A stretch of 64,000 nucleotides of DNA from Dongia sedimenti. GTDB lineage: Bacteria; Pseudomonadota; Alphaproteobacteria; Dongiales; Dongiaceae. This document shows, in pieces, positions 41,326 to 49,864 of this stretch. Below the pieces are notes generated by a model. It did not search any database, was not told where the DNA came from, and worked only from the letters and a program-made list of their open reading frames with translations. The stretch is from the NCBI GenBank assembly GCA_030715195.1, contig JAUYVI010000002.1, forward strand, positions 496,001 through 560,000, read 5' to 3'. The position numbers and the translations under genes are program-made. Within the stretch, counting starts at the first letter, position 1. Every line of letters starts with the position of its first letter.

Positions 41326-42627
41326 TCAGCTGGACCTGGGCCGGCCGGCAAGCTCCGCCGGCATCGGCCCGCCGCTTGCCCAATCGAGCAGTTCGACCGT
41401 GTGCACGATCGGCACATCGATCGCGGTGCCGAGTTGCTGCATGCAGCCGATATTGCCCGTGGCCACCAGATCAGGCATCACACGCGCGATATTCGCCGCC
41501 TTGCGGTCGCGGAGCTGCGACGACAGTCCGGGTTGCAGCAGGTTGTAGGTTCCGGCAGACCCGCAGCAGATATGTCCTTCGGGAATCTCCACGAGATCGA
41601 AGCCGGCGGCCTTCAGGAGCGCGCGCGGCGGCTCGGATATCTTCTGGCCGTGCTGCATCGAACAGGCCGAATGATAGGCGACGCGCAGGTTTCGCGGCGC
41701 CGCTGTCGATGCAACGCCGAGTTCGGCCAGATACTCCGTGACATCGCGCGTCTTGGCGCTGACTTCCGCGGCGGCGGATTTCAGATCGGGATCGGTGCGG
41801 AACATGTAGCCGTAATCCTTCACCGTCGTGCCGCAGCCGGATGCGGTGATCAGGATCGCATCGAGATCGCCGGTCTTCTGCCAGGCCTCGATATTGGCGC
41901 GGGCCAGACGGTGCGACTGGTCGGTGAAGCCCATGTGATGGCCGAGCGCGCCGCAGCAGCCGGCGCCCTCCGGAACCACGACCTCGACGCCGAGCCGGTT
42001 GAGCAGGCGGATGGTCGCCGCGTTGATCTCCGGCCGCAGCACCGGCTGCACGCAGCCCGCCAGCAAGGCCACGCGGCCGCGCCGTGTGCCTTCGGCCGGG
42101 AAGACCTGCGGCCGGTCAGTCTTGGCCGGCGGTTTGGGATAGCCCGGCACCAAAGCGAGCGCGGCGCCGAGCTTGCCCGGCAACCAGTGCCGGCCACCCA
42201 AGGCCTTGGCGAGGGAAGCACCGACCATCATCGCGCGGAACAGGTTGGTCCGCGGCAGAACGAAGGCCAGCATGCGCCGTAGCCAGCGTTCATCGGCCGG
42301 ACGCTCATAGGTCTCGGCGATGTGCTCACGCGCATGGTCGACCAGATGCATGTAATGCACGCCCGAGGGACAGGTGGTCATGCAGCTCAAGCAGGAAAGG
42401 CAGCGGTCTATATGCTTGGCGTCGGTCGCGCTGGCGGCGCGCCCCTGCTCCAGCATCTCCTTGATCAAATAGATGCGGCCGCGCGGACTGTCGAGCTCGT
42501 CGCCCAGCAGCAGATAGGTGGGACAGGTCGCGGTGCAGAAGCCGCAATGGACGCAGGTGCGGAGAATCTTCTCGGATTCGGCAACGTCCGGATCCGCGAG
42601 CTGCGCCAAGCTGAAGCTGGTCTGCAT
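41326..42627 (-). CDS. glcF: Glycolate oxidase iron-sulfur subunit GlcF
   Basis: GlcF passes electrons from the flavin subunits of glycolate oxidase. The 433-residue protein has two [4Fe-4S] motifs, C25-x2-C28-x2-C31-x3-C35 (CVHCGFCTATCPT) and CLSCLSCMTTCPSG, and two CCG domains (GAGCCGALGHHMG; HICCGSAGTYNLLQP). It is the last gene of glcD-glcE-glcF; one base separates its start from the glcE stop. Confidence 0.96.
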   Translation of the reverse strand: MQTSFSLAQLADPDVAESEKILRTCVHCGFCTATCPTYLLLGDELDSPRGRIYLIKEMLEQGRAASATDAKHIDRCLSCLSCMTTCPSGVHYMHLVDHAREHIAETYERPADERWLRRMLAFVLPRTNLFRAMMVGASLAKALGGRHWLPGKLGAALALVPGYPKPPAKTDRPQVFPAEGTRRGRVALLAGCVQPVLRPEINAATIRLLNRLGVEVVVPEGAGCCGALGHHMGFTDQSHRLARANIEAWQKTGDLDAILITASGCGTTVKDYGYMFRTDPDLKSAAAEVSAKTRDVTEYLAELGVASTAAPRNLRVAYHSACSMQHGQKISEPPRALLKAAGFDLVEIPEGHICCGSAGTYNLLQPGLSSQLRDRKAANIARVMPDLVATGNIGCMQQLGTAIDVPIVHTVELLDWASGGPMPAELAGRPRSS

Positions 42628-42628
42628 G

Positions 42629-43846
42629 TCAGACGCCTTCGTGCATGCGGCCGGGATTGAGCACGCGCTCGGGATCGAAGGAGCGCTTTACCTCGTCGGT
42701 CAGCGCTTTCGCTCCGTCGGCTTCGAACACCTGCACCTTGCGGCGCTCCGCTTCGGGTGCCCGCACCAGAGTCGCGTGGCCGCCGCAGCGCTGGAAGGCA
42801 CGCCGTATTTTCTCGGCGTTGGCGCCGCCATCGGCCGGCAGCGAGAGCCAGACCAGGCCGCCGCCCCAGTCCAGCAGGAAGTTGGCGCCCGGCAGGTCGA
42901 TCGCAATGCTGGCCGCGACCCCGGCGCCATGGGCCGGCGGCACCGAGATACGCCACAGGATGGTGTCGACATCGAAGAAGGGGGCGAGATCGCGGATTTC
43001 GCGCCAGAGGGTGATCGAGTTCGCGCTGTGCAGTTCCTCGGTCGGGCCGCCGAAATCGCGGCGCAGGGCCGCGCAGTGGTGGTCGACCACCGGACCGGAG
43101 CCTTCGACGCGCAAGGCGGTCACGCTGCCTTGCGCGCCGACGTAGTCGCATTGCGAGGCCTGGGCCTGGATCTGCGGCAGGAAGGCGGCCCCCGAGAGGT
43201 CGTAGGGACCCGTCAGCGCCTTGGTCATGGCCGCATTTGCGGCGGCGGCATCGAGCCCATAGAGTAGGACGGTGCGGGTCTTCTCAGGCCGCGGCAGCAC
43301 CTTGACCGTGACCTCGTCCATCACCGCCAGCGTCCCGAAGGAACCGGCCAAGAGCTTCGGCAGATCATAGCCGGTCACGTTCTTCACCACCGGACCCCCG
43401 GCCTTGAAGATTTCGCCGCGGCCGTTGACCGCGTTGAAGCCGAGGAAGTGATCGCGCGCGGCGCCGGCCTTGAACCGGCGCGGACCCGAGAGATTGGTCG
43501 CAAGAATCCCGCCGATCGTGCCGGTGCGGTTGCTGCCGGCATCGTCGCCAGGGTAGAGCTTGCCGAAATCCGGCGGCTCGAAGGCGAGATGCTGGTTCTT
43601 CTCCTCGAGCGCGGCGGCGATTTCGTCCATATGCGTGCCGGCCCGCGCGACCAGGACCAGCTCTTCCGGATGATACGAGACGATGCCCGACATGGCGGCG
43701 GTGGTCAGCTGCTTCGCCGCATCGACCGGGCGGCCGAAGCCGCGCTTGCTGGAGGCACCGAGGATTTCCAGCGACGCCTTGTCGGCGATCGCCGACCGCA
43801 CGCAATCGGCGACCTCCTCAAGCGAGGCTGGGCTGAGCAATTCCAT
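42629..43846 (-). CDS. glcE: Glycolate oxidase FAD-binding subunit GlcE
   Basis: GlcE is the smaller flavoprotein of glycolate oxidase. The 405-residue protein has a PCMH FAD domain (LEILGASSKRGFGRP; YPGDDAGSNRTGTIGGILATN in parts; GPVVKNVTGYDLPKLLAGSFGTL) and a C-terminal FAD-linked oxidase end (DPERVLNPGRM). The ATG at 43846 gives the normal start MELLSP; a longer frame is not supported. It is one base after glcD (TGA-C-ATG, the same junction as glcE-glcF). Confidence 0.95.
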   Translation of the reverse strand: MELLSPASLEEVADCVRSAIADKASLEILGASSKRGFGRPVDAAKQLTTAAMSGIVSYHPEELVLVARAGTHMDEIAAALEEKNQHLAFEPPDFGKLYPGDDAGSNRTGTIGGILATNLSGPRRFKAGAARDHFLGFNAVNGRGEIFKAGGPVVKNVTGYDLPKLLAGSFGTLAVMDEVTVKVLPRPEKTRTVLLYGLDAAAANAAMTKALTGPYDLSGAAFLPQIQAQASQCDYVGAQGSVTALRVEGSGPVVDHHCAALRRDFGGPTEELHSANSITLWREIRDLAPFFDVDTILWRISVPPAHGAGVAASIAIDLPGANFLLDWGGGLVWLSLPADGGANAEKIRRAFQRCGGHATLVRAPEAERRKVQVFEADGAKALTDEVKRSFDPERVLNPGRMHEGV

Positions 43847-43847
43847 G

Positions 43848-45335
43848 TCAGAACCGGGGCAATTCGGGGTGGGGGAGCGCGCCGCCGCGCACATGCATGC
43901 GCCCGAGCTCGGCGCAGCGATGCAGGTTCGGAAAGACCTTGCCGGGATTGAGCAACTGGTCCGGATCGAAGGCGCATTTCAAGCGGATTTGCTGGTCGAG
44001 ATCGAGCTCGGTGAACATCTCCGGCATGAGATCGCGCTTCTCGACGCCGACGCCGTGCTCGCCGGTCAGCACGCCGCCGACCTCGACGCAGAGCCGCAGG
44101 ATGTCGGCGCCGAAATGCTCGGCGCGCTCGAGCTCGCCCGGCTTGTTGGCGTCGTAGAGCACCAGCGGATGCAGGTTGCCGTCGCCGGCATGGAACACGT
44201 TGGCGACACGCAGCTCATATTTCTTCGAGAGTTCCGCCATCCGCTGCAGCACCTCCGGCAGGCGCCGGCGCGGGATGGTGCCGTCCATGCAGTAGTAATC
44301 CGGCGAGATGCGGCCGACGGCCGGGAAGGCCGCCTTGCGTCCGGCCCAGATCTTCAGCCGCTCCGCCTCGCTTTCGCTCACACGCAAGGAGGTGGCGCCG
44401 TTGGCGCGCACGATCTCGGTGACGCTGGTCAGCAGGTGATTGCATTCGACCGCCGGCCCGTCGAGCTCGACGATCAACAGAGCCTCGGCGTCGAGCGGGT
44501 AATCCGCGTGCACGAAGTCTTCGGCCGCGTGGATCGCCGGGCGGTCCATCATCTCCATGCCGGCGGGGATGATGCCGGCGCCGATCACCGCAGCGACGGC
44601 GGCGCCGGCCTGCTCGCTGCTTGGGAATCCGGCGACCAGGGCCCGTGCCGTCTCCGGCCGCTTCAGCAGGCGCACCGTCACTTCGGTAACGACGCCGAGC
44701 AGGCCCTCGGAGCCGGTCATGACACCCATGAGGTCATAACCGCCGGCATCGAGGTGCTTGCCGCCGAACCGCACCACTTCGCCGTTGATCAGCACGACTT
44801 CGAGGCCGAGCAGGTTGTTGGTGGTGAGCCCGTATTTCAGGCAATGCACGCCGCCGGAATTCTCCGCGACATTGCCGCCGATGGTGCAGGCGATCTGGCT
44901 CGAGGGATCCGGCGCGTAATAGAAACCGGCGGTCGCAACCGCGTTGCTGATCGCGAGGTTCTGTACGCCGGGCTGCACCACGGCGCAGCGGTTCTCGAGA
45001 TCGATTTCCAGGATCTTGTTGAGCTTGCCCAAGCCCAGCACCACGCCATCCGCCAGCGGCAGCGCGCCGCCGGAGAGAGAGGTGCCCGCACCACGCGGCA
45101 CCACCTTCACCTTGTTCTCGGCGCAGAAGCGGAGGACCGCGGAAACCTCGGCCGTTGTGCGGGGCAAGGTCACCAGCAGCGGCGATTGACGATAGGCGGT
45201 GAGCCCGTCCGATTCATAGGCCTTGAGCGCGATCGGATCGGCGATCACCGACTCCGGCGGCAGCAATTCGGCGAGCGCTGCGGCGAGGCGCGCCTTTTGT
45301 GCGATCGTGTTGGTATCCGGGGCAGGCATCAGCAT
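43848..45335 (-). CDS. glcD: Glycolate oxidase FAD-linked subunit GlcD
   Basis: GlcD oxidises glycolate to glyoxylate. The 495-residue protein matches E. coli GlcD (499) with KVVPRGAGTSLSGGALP as the FAD pyrophosphate loop, NVAENSGGVHCLKYGLTTNN, and the C-terminal NVFHAGDGNLHPL and GGVLTGEHGVG motifs. Start ATG codons at 45335 and 45329 are both possible, and the frame is open to 45506 but runs through the rpmJ terminator. First gene of the glc operon. Confidence 0.96.
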   Translation of the reverse strand: MLMPAPDTNTIAQKARLAAALAELLPPESVIADPIALKAYESDGLTAYRQSPLLVTLPRTTAEVSAVLRFCAENKVKVVPRGAGTSLSGGALPLADGVVLGLGKLNKILEIDLENRCAVVQPGVQNLAISNAVATAGFYYAPDPSSQIACTIGGNVAENSGGVHCLKYGLTTNNLLGLEVVLINGEVVRFGGKHLDAGGYDLMGVMTGSEGLLGVVTEVTVRLLKRPETARALVAGFPSSEQAGAAVAAVIGAGIIPAGMEMMDRPAIHAAEDFVHADYPLDAEALLIVELDGPAVECNHLLTSVTEIVRANGATSLRVSESEAERLKIWAGRKAAFPAVGRISPDYYCMDGTIPRRRLPEVLQRMAELSKKYELRVANVFHAGDGNLHPLVLYDANKPGELERAEHFGADILRLCVEVGGVLTGEHGVGVEKRDLMPEMFTELDLDQQIRLKCAFDPDQLLNPGKVFPNLHRCAELGRMHVRGGALPHPELPRF

Positions 45336-45360
45336 GGCGGCACTATTGCCTGAATCCGGC

Positions 45361-45398
45361 GCAAAACAAAACCGCGCGGGGCAGAGCCACGCGCGGTT
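45361..45398 (-). terminator. Rho-independent terminator of rpmJ
   Basis: On the minus strand AACCGCGCG and CGCGCGGTT form a 9-bp stem (45370-45378 with 45390-45398) followed by TTTTGTTTTGC. It starts 30 bases after the rpmJ stop and ends before glcD, so glcD needs its own promoter or read-through. Confidence 0.85.
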
Positions 45399-45427
45399 GT
45401 CGAAAAGCCTTGGCTTTCGCCGGGGCG

Positions 45428-45553
45428 TTACCCCTGGCGCGCCTTGAAACGCGGGTTGGTCTTGTTGATCACATAGACCCGGCCCCGGCGGCGGACGATG
45501 CGGCAATCCTTGTGCCGCGTCTTGGCCGACTTCAGCGAGTGAATGACCTTCAT
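45428..45553 (-). CDS. rpmJ: 50S ribosomal protein L36
   Basis: A 41-residue basic protein, [17 protein letters not shown] followed by [24 protein letters not shown]. This is the single-Cys, zinc-free alphaproteobacterial form of L36. A consensus promoter lies 34-62 bases upstream and a strong terminator just downstream, so it is expressed on its own. Confidence 0.97.
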   Translation of the reverse strand: MKVIHSLKSAKTRHKDCRIVRRRGRVYVINKTNPRFKARQG

Positions 45554-45586
45554 GGCCGGTATCCTTTGAACTAAAAATGCGGGCGG

Positions 45587-45615
45587 AACATAGTGGCGCG
45601 GCCGCAGCCTGTCAA
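45587..45615 (-). promoter_or_regulatory. Sigma-70 promoter of rpmJ
   Basis: On the minus strand TTGACA (45610-45615) and TATGTT (45587-45592) are 17 bp apart. The -35 is perfect and the -10 matches 4 of 6. Transcription would start near 45580, a leader of about 27 bases. Confidence 0.75.
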
Positions 45616-45647
45616 CCCCGCCCCGATCAGGCTAACCTATTGATCTA

Positions 45648-46601
45648 TCAAATAGACTTTGAGCTGCCCATCTTGATGGCGTAGTAGCGGCGGAGCTGCA
45701 GGGCGCCGGAATCGATGGCCGCGACCCGTTTGGTCCAAAGCGAGACCTCGGCGACCAGCTCGTCGGGATGCGCCTTGGCATAGGCGGTGCCGCCGGCATC
45801 CTGGGTGAAATTGACCCAGGCCTCGATCACGGTAGAGCGATAGTTCTCCGTCAGGTCCTCATCGACCCGGATGTCGAACTTCAGCCCCTTCAACTTCGCG
45901 ACGTATTCCTCGCCGGACCAGAATTGCCCCGGCTTGCCGGTCCGGGTGACGAAATCCGCCAGCCGTGGATCGTCCGGCTTGGTGCCGGGCGTGCGCACGA
46001 AATCGGTCAGCGCGATCTGCCCGCGGGCTTTCAGCGCGCGTTCACAAACAGTGAGAACCTTCTCCTTCTCCGGCACCGTGTAGAGCGCTTCACTGGAATA
46101 GACGCAGTCATAGCTGGCCGCCTTGGGCTGGAAGTCCTGCATGGTGCAGGGTTTGATCTCGGCCTTCTTGGCGCCCTTCTTGATCGAAAGCTCATGACCG
46201 CCGGCGGCCAATATGGGATCGACCTCGAAGCCGTGGACCCAGACGTCGAACTCGGCGCTGACCGCCCGGGTGCCGCCGCCGAGACCGGCGCCGAACTCCA
46301 TCACCGTCATGCTTGGATTGAGCGCGAAGGGCTTGACCAGGGTGAGGATCGCGGCCGCACCGCCCGGGCGCGTGAAGCCCTCGCCCCAGACCTGCTGCGC
46401 CACCTTGATATGCGGATGTTCCAGCGGAGGAATGTCTGCCGGCGGGGCTTCGGCGGGAGGCGTCCCGATAAGAACCGGCTCCAGCGGCAGCGCGTCGGCC
46501 GTCAGATCGGCCGGGTCATAGCCCTCCCACCACGCCTTGAAGCGCGTCTTGAAGGATGGCTTTGCGCCTGGCGGTGCGCTGGCTTCCAGGGCCGCCCCCA
46601 T
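45648..46601 (-). CDS. Class I SAM-dependent methyltransferase
   Basis: A 317-residue soluble protein. Motif I is seen as VMEFGAGLGGGTRAVS (about residue 100), with an acidic residue at the end of strand 2 (HGFEVDP), then SYDCVYSSEALYTV as motif post-I/II and GQIALTDFVRTPG as motif III. The first 80 residues (with GEGFTRPGGAAAILTLVKPF) precede the Rossmann core and may bind substrate. The acceptor is unknown; the layout resembles small-molecule methyltransferases such as those for sarcosine or cyclopropane-type substrates. Divergent from the FAD oxidoreductase gene. Confidence 0.87.
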   Translation of the reverse strand: MGAALEASAPPGAKPSFKTRFKAWWEGYDPADLTADALPLEPVLIGTPPAEAPPADIPPLEHPHIKVAQQVWGEGFTRPGGAAAILTLVKPFALNPSMTVMEFGAGLGGGTRAVSAEFDVWVHGFEVDPILAAGGHELSIKKGAKKAEIKPCTMQDFQPKAASYDCVYSSEALYTVPEKEKVLTVCERALKARGQIALTDFVRTPGTKPDDPRLADFVTRTGKPGQFWSGEEYVAKLKGLKFDIRVDEDLTENYRSTVIEAWVNFTQDAGGTAYAKAHPDELVAEVSLWTKRVAAIDSGALQLRRYYAIKMGSSKSI

Positions 46602-46647
46602 CTTCCGACCTACCGGAACGTTGCTAGGATGGTGAATATACGGGTGT

Positions 46648-46661
46648 TTTCGTTAACGAAA
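46648..46661. promoter_or_regulatory. 14-bp perfect palindrome in divergent promoter region
   Basis: TTTCGTTAACGAAA lies between the divergent methyltransferase (start 46601) and FAD oxidoreductase (start 46740) genes, 46 and 78 bp from their start codons. Position and symmetry suit a dimeric repressor; no regulator gene is adjacent. Confidence 0.45.
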
Positions 46662-46739
46662 GCTTCTATTGTCGGCCGGCTCGGCATATGCCGCAGCGTC
46701 TTGCACCGTCCCTTATAGATCAACCCCTCCAGATCAACG

Positions 46740-47894
46740 ATGACCACAGATTGCGATTTCCTGGTGATCGGCGCCGGCGTCTCCGGCGCCGCGGCGGCCT
46801 CGGAACTGGCCGCGCTCGGCTCGACCATCCTGCTCGAGATGGAAGATCAGCCCGGCTACCACAGTTCCGGCCGCTCGGCCGCGCTCTACACCCCCAATTA
46901 CGGCCCGGCCATGGTGCGCGAGATCTGCCAGGCCGCCGGCGCCTTCTTCGACGCCCCGCCGCCGGGCTTTGCCGAGCATCCCCTGCTGACGCCGCGCGGC
47001 GCCTTGACGCTCGGGATCGACGACCCCGAGGGCGCGATCGACGCGCTGCTGAAGGACGCACCGCCGGCGCATCCGATCGAGGAAATTTCCCTCGAACGCG
47101 CGATCGAGCTTTGCCCGTTGATCCGGCCCGGTGTGTTCCGCCGCGCGATCTACGAGCCGGGCGTCAGGGACATGGATGCAGCCGCAATCCACCAGGGCTA
47201 TCTGCGCGGCTTCAAGGCGCGCGACGGTCGGCTCGCCGTGTCCGCGCAGGTGACGGCGCTGGAGCGCAGCGGCGGCGCGTGGACCGCGGTCACCGCGTCC
47301 GGGCGCTTCCGCGCGCCGGTCGTCGTCAACGCCGCCGGCGCCTGGGCGGATCGTATCGGCGCCCTGGCGGGCGCGACGCGGATCGGCCTGCAGCCCTGCT
47401 TGCGCACGGTCATCCTGGTCGAGGTCCCGCCGGAATTCTGCCGGCCGAGCCAGCCGGTCGGCGAGGTGATCGAGACCTGGCACTATTTCAAACCGGAAGC
47501 CGGGCGCATCCTCGCCTCACCGGGCGACGAGACGCCGGTCGATCCGATGGATGCCTATCCCGACGACATGGTGATCGCCGAGCTCGCCGACTATCTGGAG
47601 CGGCATACGCTGCTGAAGATCGAGCGGGTCCTGCGCAGCTGGGCGGGTCTGCGCTCCTTCGTGCCGGATCATTGTCCGGTGGCCGGCCCGGATCCGCGCG
47701 CCGAAGGATTCTTCTGGCTCGCCGGTCAGGGCGGCTACGGCATCATGATGTCGCCGGTGCTCGGTCGCGCCACCGCTTCGCTCATCGATACCGGAGCACT
47801 GCCGGAGGATCTCAAGGAACGCGGCCTCACCCCGGCCGATCTGGCGCCGGGCCGGGCGGCCCTCCGTGAATCGGCCGCCGATGCAATGGGTTAA
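46740..47894 (+). CDS. FAD-dependent oxidoreductase (DAO family)
   Basis: A 384-residue D-amino-acid-oxidase-fold flavoprotein. The dinucleotide loop is G11-A-G13-V-S-G16 (VIGAGVSGAAAASELA), followed by SSGRSAALYTPNYG, and the C-terminal FAD contact RSFVPDHCPVAGPDP...FFWLAGQGGYGIMMSP. Substrates of this group are amines such as glycine, D-amino acids or sarcosine; a precise choice cannot be made. There is no signal peptide. Confidence 0.92.
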   Translation: MTTDCDFLVIGAGVSGAAAASELAALGSTILLEMEDQPGYHSSGRSAALYTPNYGPAMVREICQAAGAFFDAPPPGFAEHPLLTPRGALTLGIDDPEGAIDALLKDAPPAHPIEEISLERAIELCPLIRPGVFRRAIYEPGVRDMDAAAIHQGYLRGFKARDGRLAVSAQVTALERSGGAWTAVTASGRFRAPVVVNAAGAWADRIGALAGATRIGLQPCLRTVILVEVPPEFCRPSQPVGEVIETWHYFKPEAGRILASPGDETPVDPMDAYPDDMVIAELADYLERHTLLKIERVLRSWAGLRSFVPDHCPVAGPDPRAEGFFWLAGQGGYGIMMSPVLGRATASLIDTGALPEDLKERGLTPADLAPGRAALRESAADAMG

Positions 47895-48048
47895 CCCACC
47901 TCAGGACAAACCGCTTCGGGATTAATCTGCTTGGCGGGGTTGGGGCGCCCATGGCACGATGCGCGCCATCGGTGCCGGGGCCGCGAATGAGTCGCGGAAA
48001 GCGCCGGATTTTGCGCAGCGGGAATTTGCGCGTTCAGGGGTTGGGTTG

Positions 48049-48348
48049 ATGACCGAAGATAAGATTGACGCGGGATCCGACGATCGTCGCCACGATCCGC
48101 GTTTCGTCGTCAACCTGCCGGCCCATGTCACCATTCGCGGCGAGCGGGTGCTGTGCAAGCTGATCGATATCTCGCTGCACGGCGCGCTGGTCGAAACCGC
48201 GGGTCCGGTTCATGTCGGGGACAAGGTCTCCCTGGACCTGCCGAACATCGGCCCCACGATCGCGACCGTGCTGCGCATCACGCCGACCCATATGGCGATG
48301 GTGTTCCCGGGCGCGGTGGTGATTTCGTCGCTGATCCCGAAGAAGTAA
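48049..48348 (+). CDS. PilZ domain protein A
   Basis: A 99-residue single PilZ domain. The c-di-GMP motifs are R-R-x-x-P-R (DRRHDPRFVV; the standard RxxxR spacing) and D-I-S-L-H-G (D/NxSxxG), so binding is expected. ATG at 48049 chosen; upstream in-frame codons extend into a region with no family resemblance. It converges on a second PilZ gene with six bases between the stops. Confidence 0.88.
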   Translation: MTEDKIDAGSDDRRHDPRFVVNLPAHVTIRGERVLCKLIDISLHGALVETAGPVHVGDKVSLDLPNIGPTIATVLRITPTHMAMVFPGAVVISSLIPKK

Positions 48349-48354
48349 CCGGAT

Positions 48355-48702
48355 TCAGACCGCGTCCCGCGGAATCACGCGGATCATCTCCGCGACCTCG
48401 AACTCGCTGAATTCCTGGCTGTCCGGCAGCTCCAGATGCAACGAGCCCGCCTGGCGGTTGACCACGATCACTTCGCGCTTCTCGAGATAGGGCTGCGGCA
48501 GCAAGGTCAGCCGGCTGCCGACCTCGAGCCCTCCGGTCGCCGGCGGCAGCACGCAGGCCCCGCGGCGCGAAACGTTGTAGTAATGGGTGACCGCGACCGT
48601 ACGGCGCTGTTCGGAGTCGTCGAACACCAGAATGGTCGCGCCGTCGAACTTGAAGCGCGGCTCGCGTCTTTGCTCCGACCCGGTCTGTTCAATCCTGTCC
48701 AT
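48355..48702 (-). CDS. PilZ domain protein B
   Basis: A 115-residue PilZ domain with QRREPRFKFDGA (RxxxR) and NVSRRGACVLP (N-x-S-x-x-G), both intact for c-di-GMP binding. The start MDRIEQT is preferred over a longer frame to 48738. It differs from the neighbour at 48049 beyond the motifs, so the two are not recent duplicates. Both may link c-di-GMP to motility or surface output. Confidence 0.87.
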   Translation of the reverse strand: MDRIEQTGSEQRREPRFKFDGATILVFDDSEQRRTVAVTHYYNVSRRGACVLPPATGGLEVGSRLTLLPQPYLEKREVIVVNRQAGSLHLELPDSQEFSEFEVAEMIRVIPRDAV

Positions 48703-48895
48703 GACATTCCGCTGTGCCGGCCACACAAAGTCCTGCACCCTGTTTTGCGGCGCGTGGACCGGTCTTCTTCCCCGTCTGGCCGACCCTTATAGGCGCGGGC
48801 GCATGAGTCGGCAACTGGAGCCTCGGCTCTAAGGTTCCTATTGCCGCGCTCGGGCGAGTGACGCTAACGTTCGACATCGAATCCGGGGGAAGCGT

Positions 48896-49519
48896 ATGAC
48901 GGATTCCGAACTCTCCGATGTGCTGCTCATCGAGGACACGCCCTCGATGGCGCGGGTCTATTTGGAATACCTGAAGCGCGGTCCGTTCCGCGCCCGACAT
49001 TGCATGACCGGCCAGGAAGCGCTGGACGACATCGGGCGCAATCCGACCGACGCGGTGTTGCTCGACCTCCGCTTGCCCGATATGGATGGGCTCGATGTGC
49101 TGAAGCACATCCGCAGCCGCGAGTTCGAGGTCGCGGTGGTGGTCATCACCGCCGATGGATCTCTGAACCGCGCAGTCGAGGCGATGCGCGAGGGGGCACT
49201 CGACTTCCTGGTGAAGCCATTCAACGCCGACCGGCTGTTGATCACCCTCGGCAATGTGCTGGAGCGCCGGCGCCTCAACTCCATGGTGGAGAGCCTGAGC
49301 AGCCATGCCGGCGACGGGAATGGCGGAAAGCCGCAGATTCTCCCACTCCATATCACCGAGCGGAACGCGATCGAGCAGGCGATCCAGGCCTGCGACGGCA
49401 ACGTCGTGCGGGCGGCGGCGCTGCTGCAGATCAGCGCCTCGACCGTCTATCGCAAGCTCGCCCATTGGCACGAACCGCCCAACGGCGAAGCGACCGCGCT
49501 GACGGAAATGCACGCCTAG
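48896..49519 (+). CDS. Response regulator with receiver and Fis-type DNA-binding domain (no AAA+ domain)
   Basis: A 207-residue regulator. The receiver (residues 8-125) has acidic E13-D14, phosphoacceptor D57 (LLDLRLPDMDG), T85 and K107 (LVKPFN). The C-terminal helix-turn-helix (about 152-190, NAIEQAIQACDGNVVRAAAL then LQISASTVYRKL) is the Fis type found at the end of NtrC/LuxO proteins, but the central AAA+ sigma-54 activator domain is missing, as in ActR/PrrA-like or truncated LuxO forms. Its 3' end overlaps by four bases with the convergent Hpt gene. Confidence 0.9.
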   Translation: MTDSELSDVLLIEDTPSMARVYLEYLKRGPFRARHCMTGQEALDDIGRNPTDAVLLDLRLPDMDGLDVLKHIRSREFEVAVVVITADGSLNRAVEAMREGALDFLVKPFNADRLLITLGNVLERRRLNSMVESLSSHAGDGNGGKPQILPLHITERNAIEQAIQACDGNVVRAAALLQISASTVYRKLAHWHEPPNGEATALTEMHA

Positions 49520-49863
49520 GCCTCGATCGTCTTCAGCACCCGCTCCAGCTCGTCCAGATCGGCATCCACCGCCGCCTCCAGGAGTGCGAGCTGCATCTCC
49601 GCTTCAGCGCCCCGCTGCATGTCGGCCGCGTTCTCGATCAGTGCCGCGGTCGCCGCGAGATCCATGAGGCCGAAGCTGCTGGTCGCATGCTTCAGCGAAT
49701 GCGCCTGCCGGCCGAGCTCGCGCCAGTCCCGATCGTTGAGCAGGGTGCGCAAGGCGACCACGACACCACGGGTTTCCTCGTCGAACAAGCGCGCGAGGCG
49801 CTGGAAGGCGTCGCCGCCGACATCCAGCACCATCTGATCGATCGGCCGCCGGTCGACCGCCAT
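49516..49863 (-). CDS. Hpt (histidine phosphotransfer) domain protein
   Basis: A 115-residue four-helix protein with H55 in AHSLKHATSSFGL, the Hpt motif (A-H-x-L-K-x-x-x-x-x-x-G). Length and layout match LuxU-type phosphotransfer proteins. It is transcribed against the response regulator at 48896, with overlapping 3' ends, which is an unusual arrangement for phosphorelay partners; no sensor kinase is in the window. Start ATG lies at the end of the downstream SDR gene. Confidence 0.87.
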   Translation of the reverse strand: MAVDRRPIDQMVLDVGGDAFQRLARLFDEETRGVVVALRTLLNDRDWRELGRQAHSLKHATSSFGLMDLAATAALIENAADMQRGAEAEMQLALLEAAVDADLDELERVLKTIEA

Positions 49864-49864
49864 C

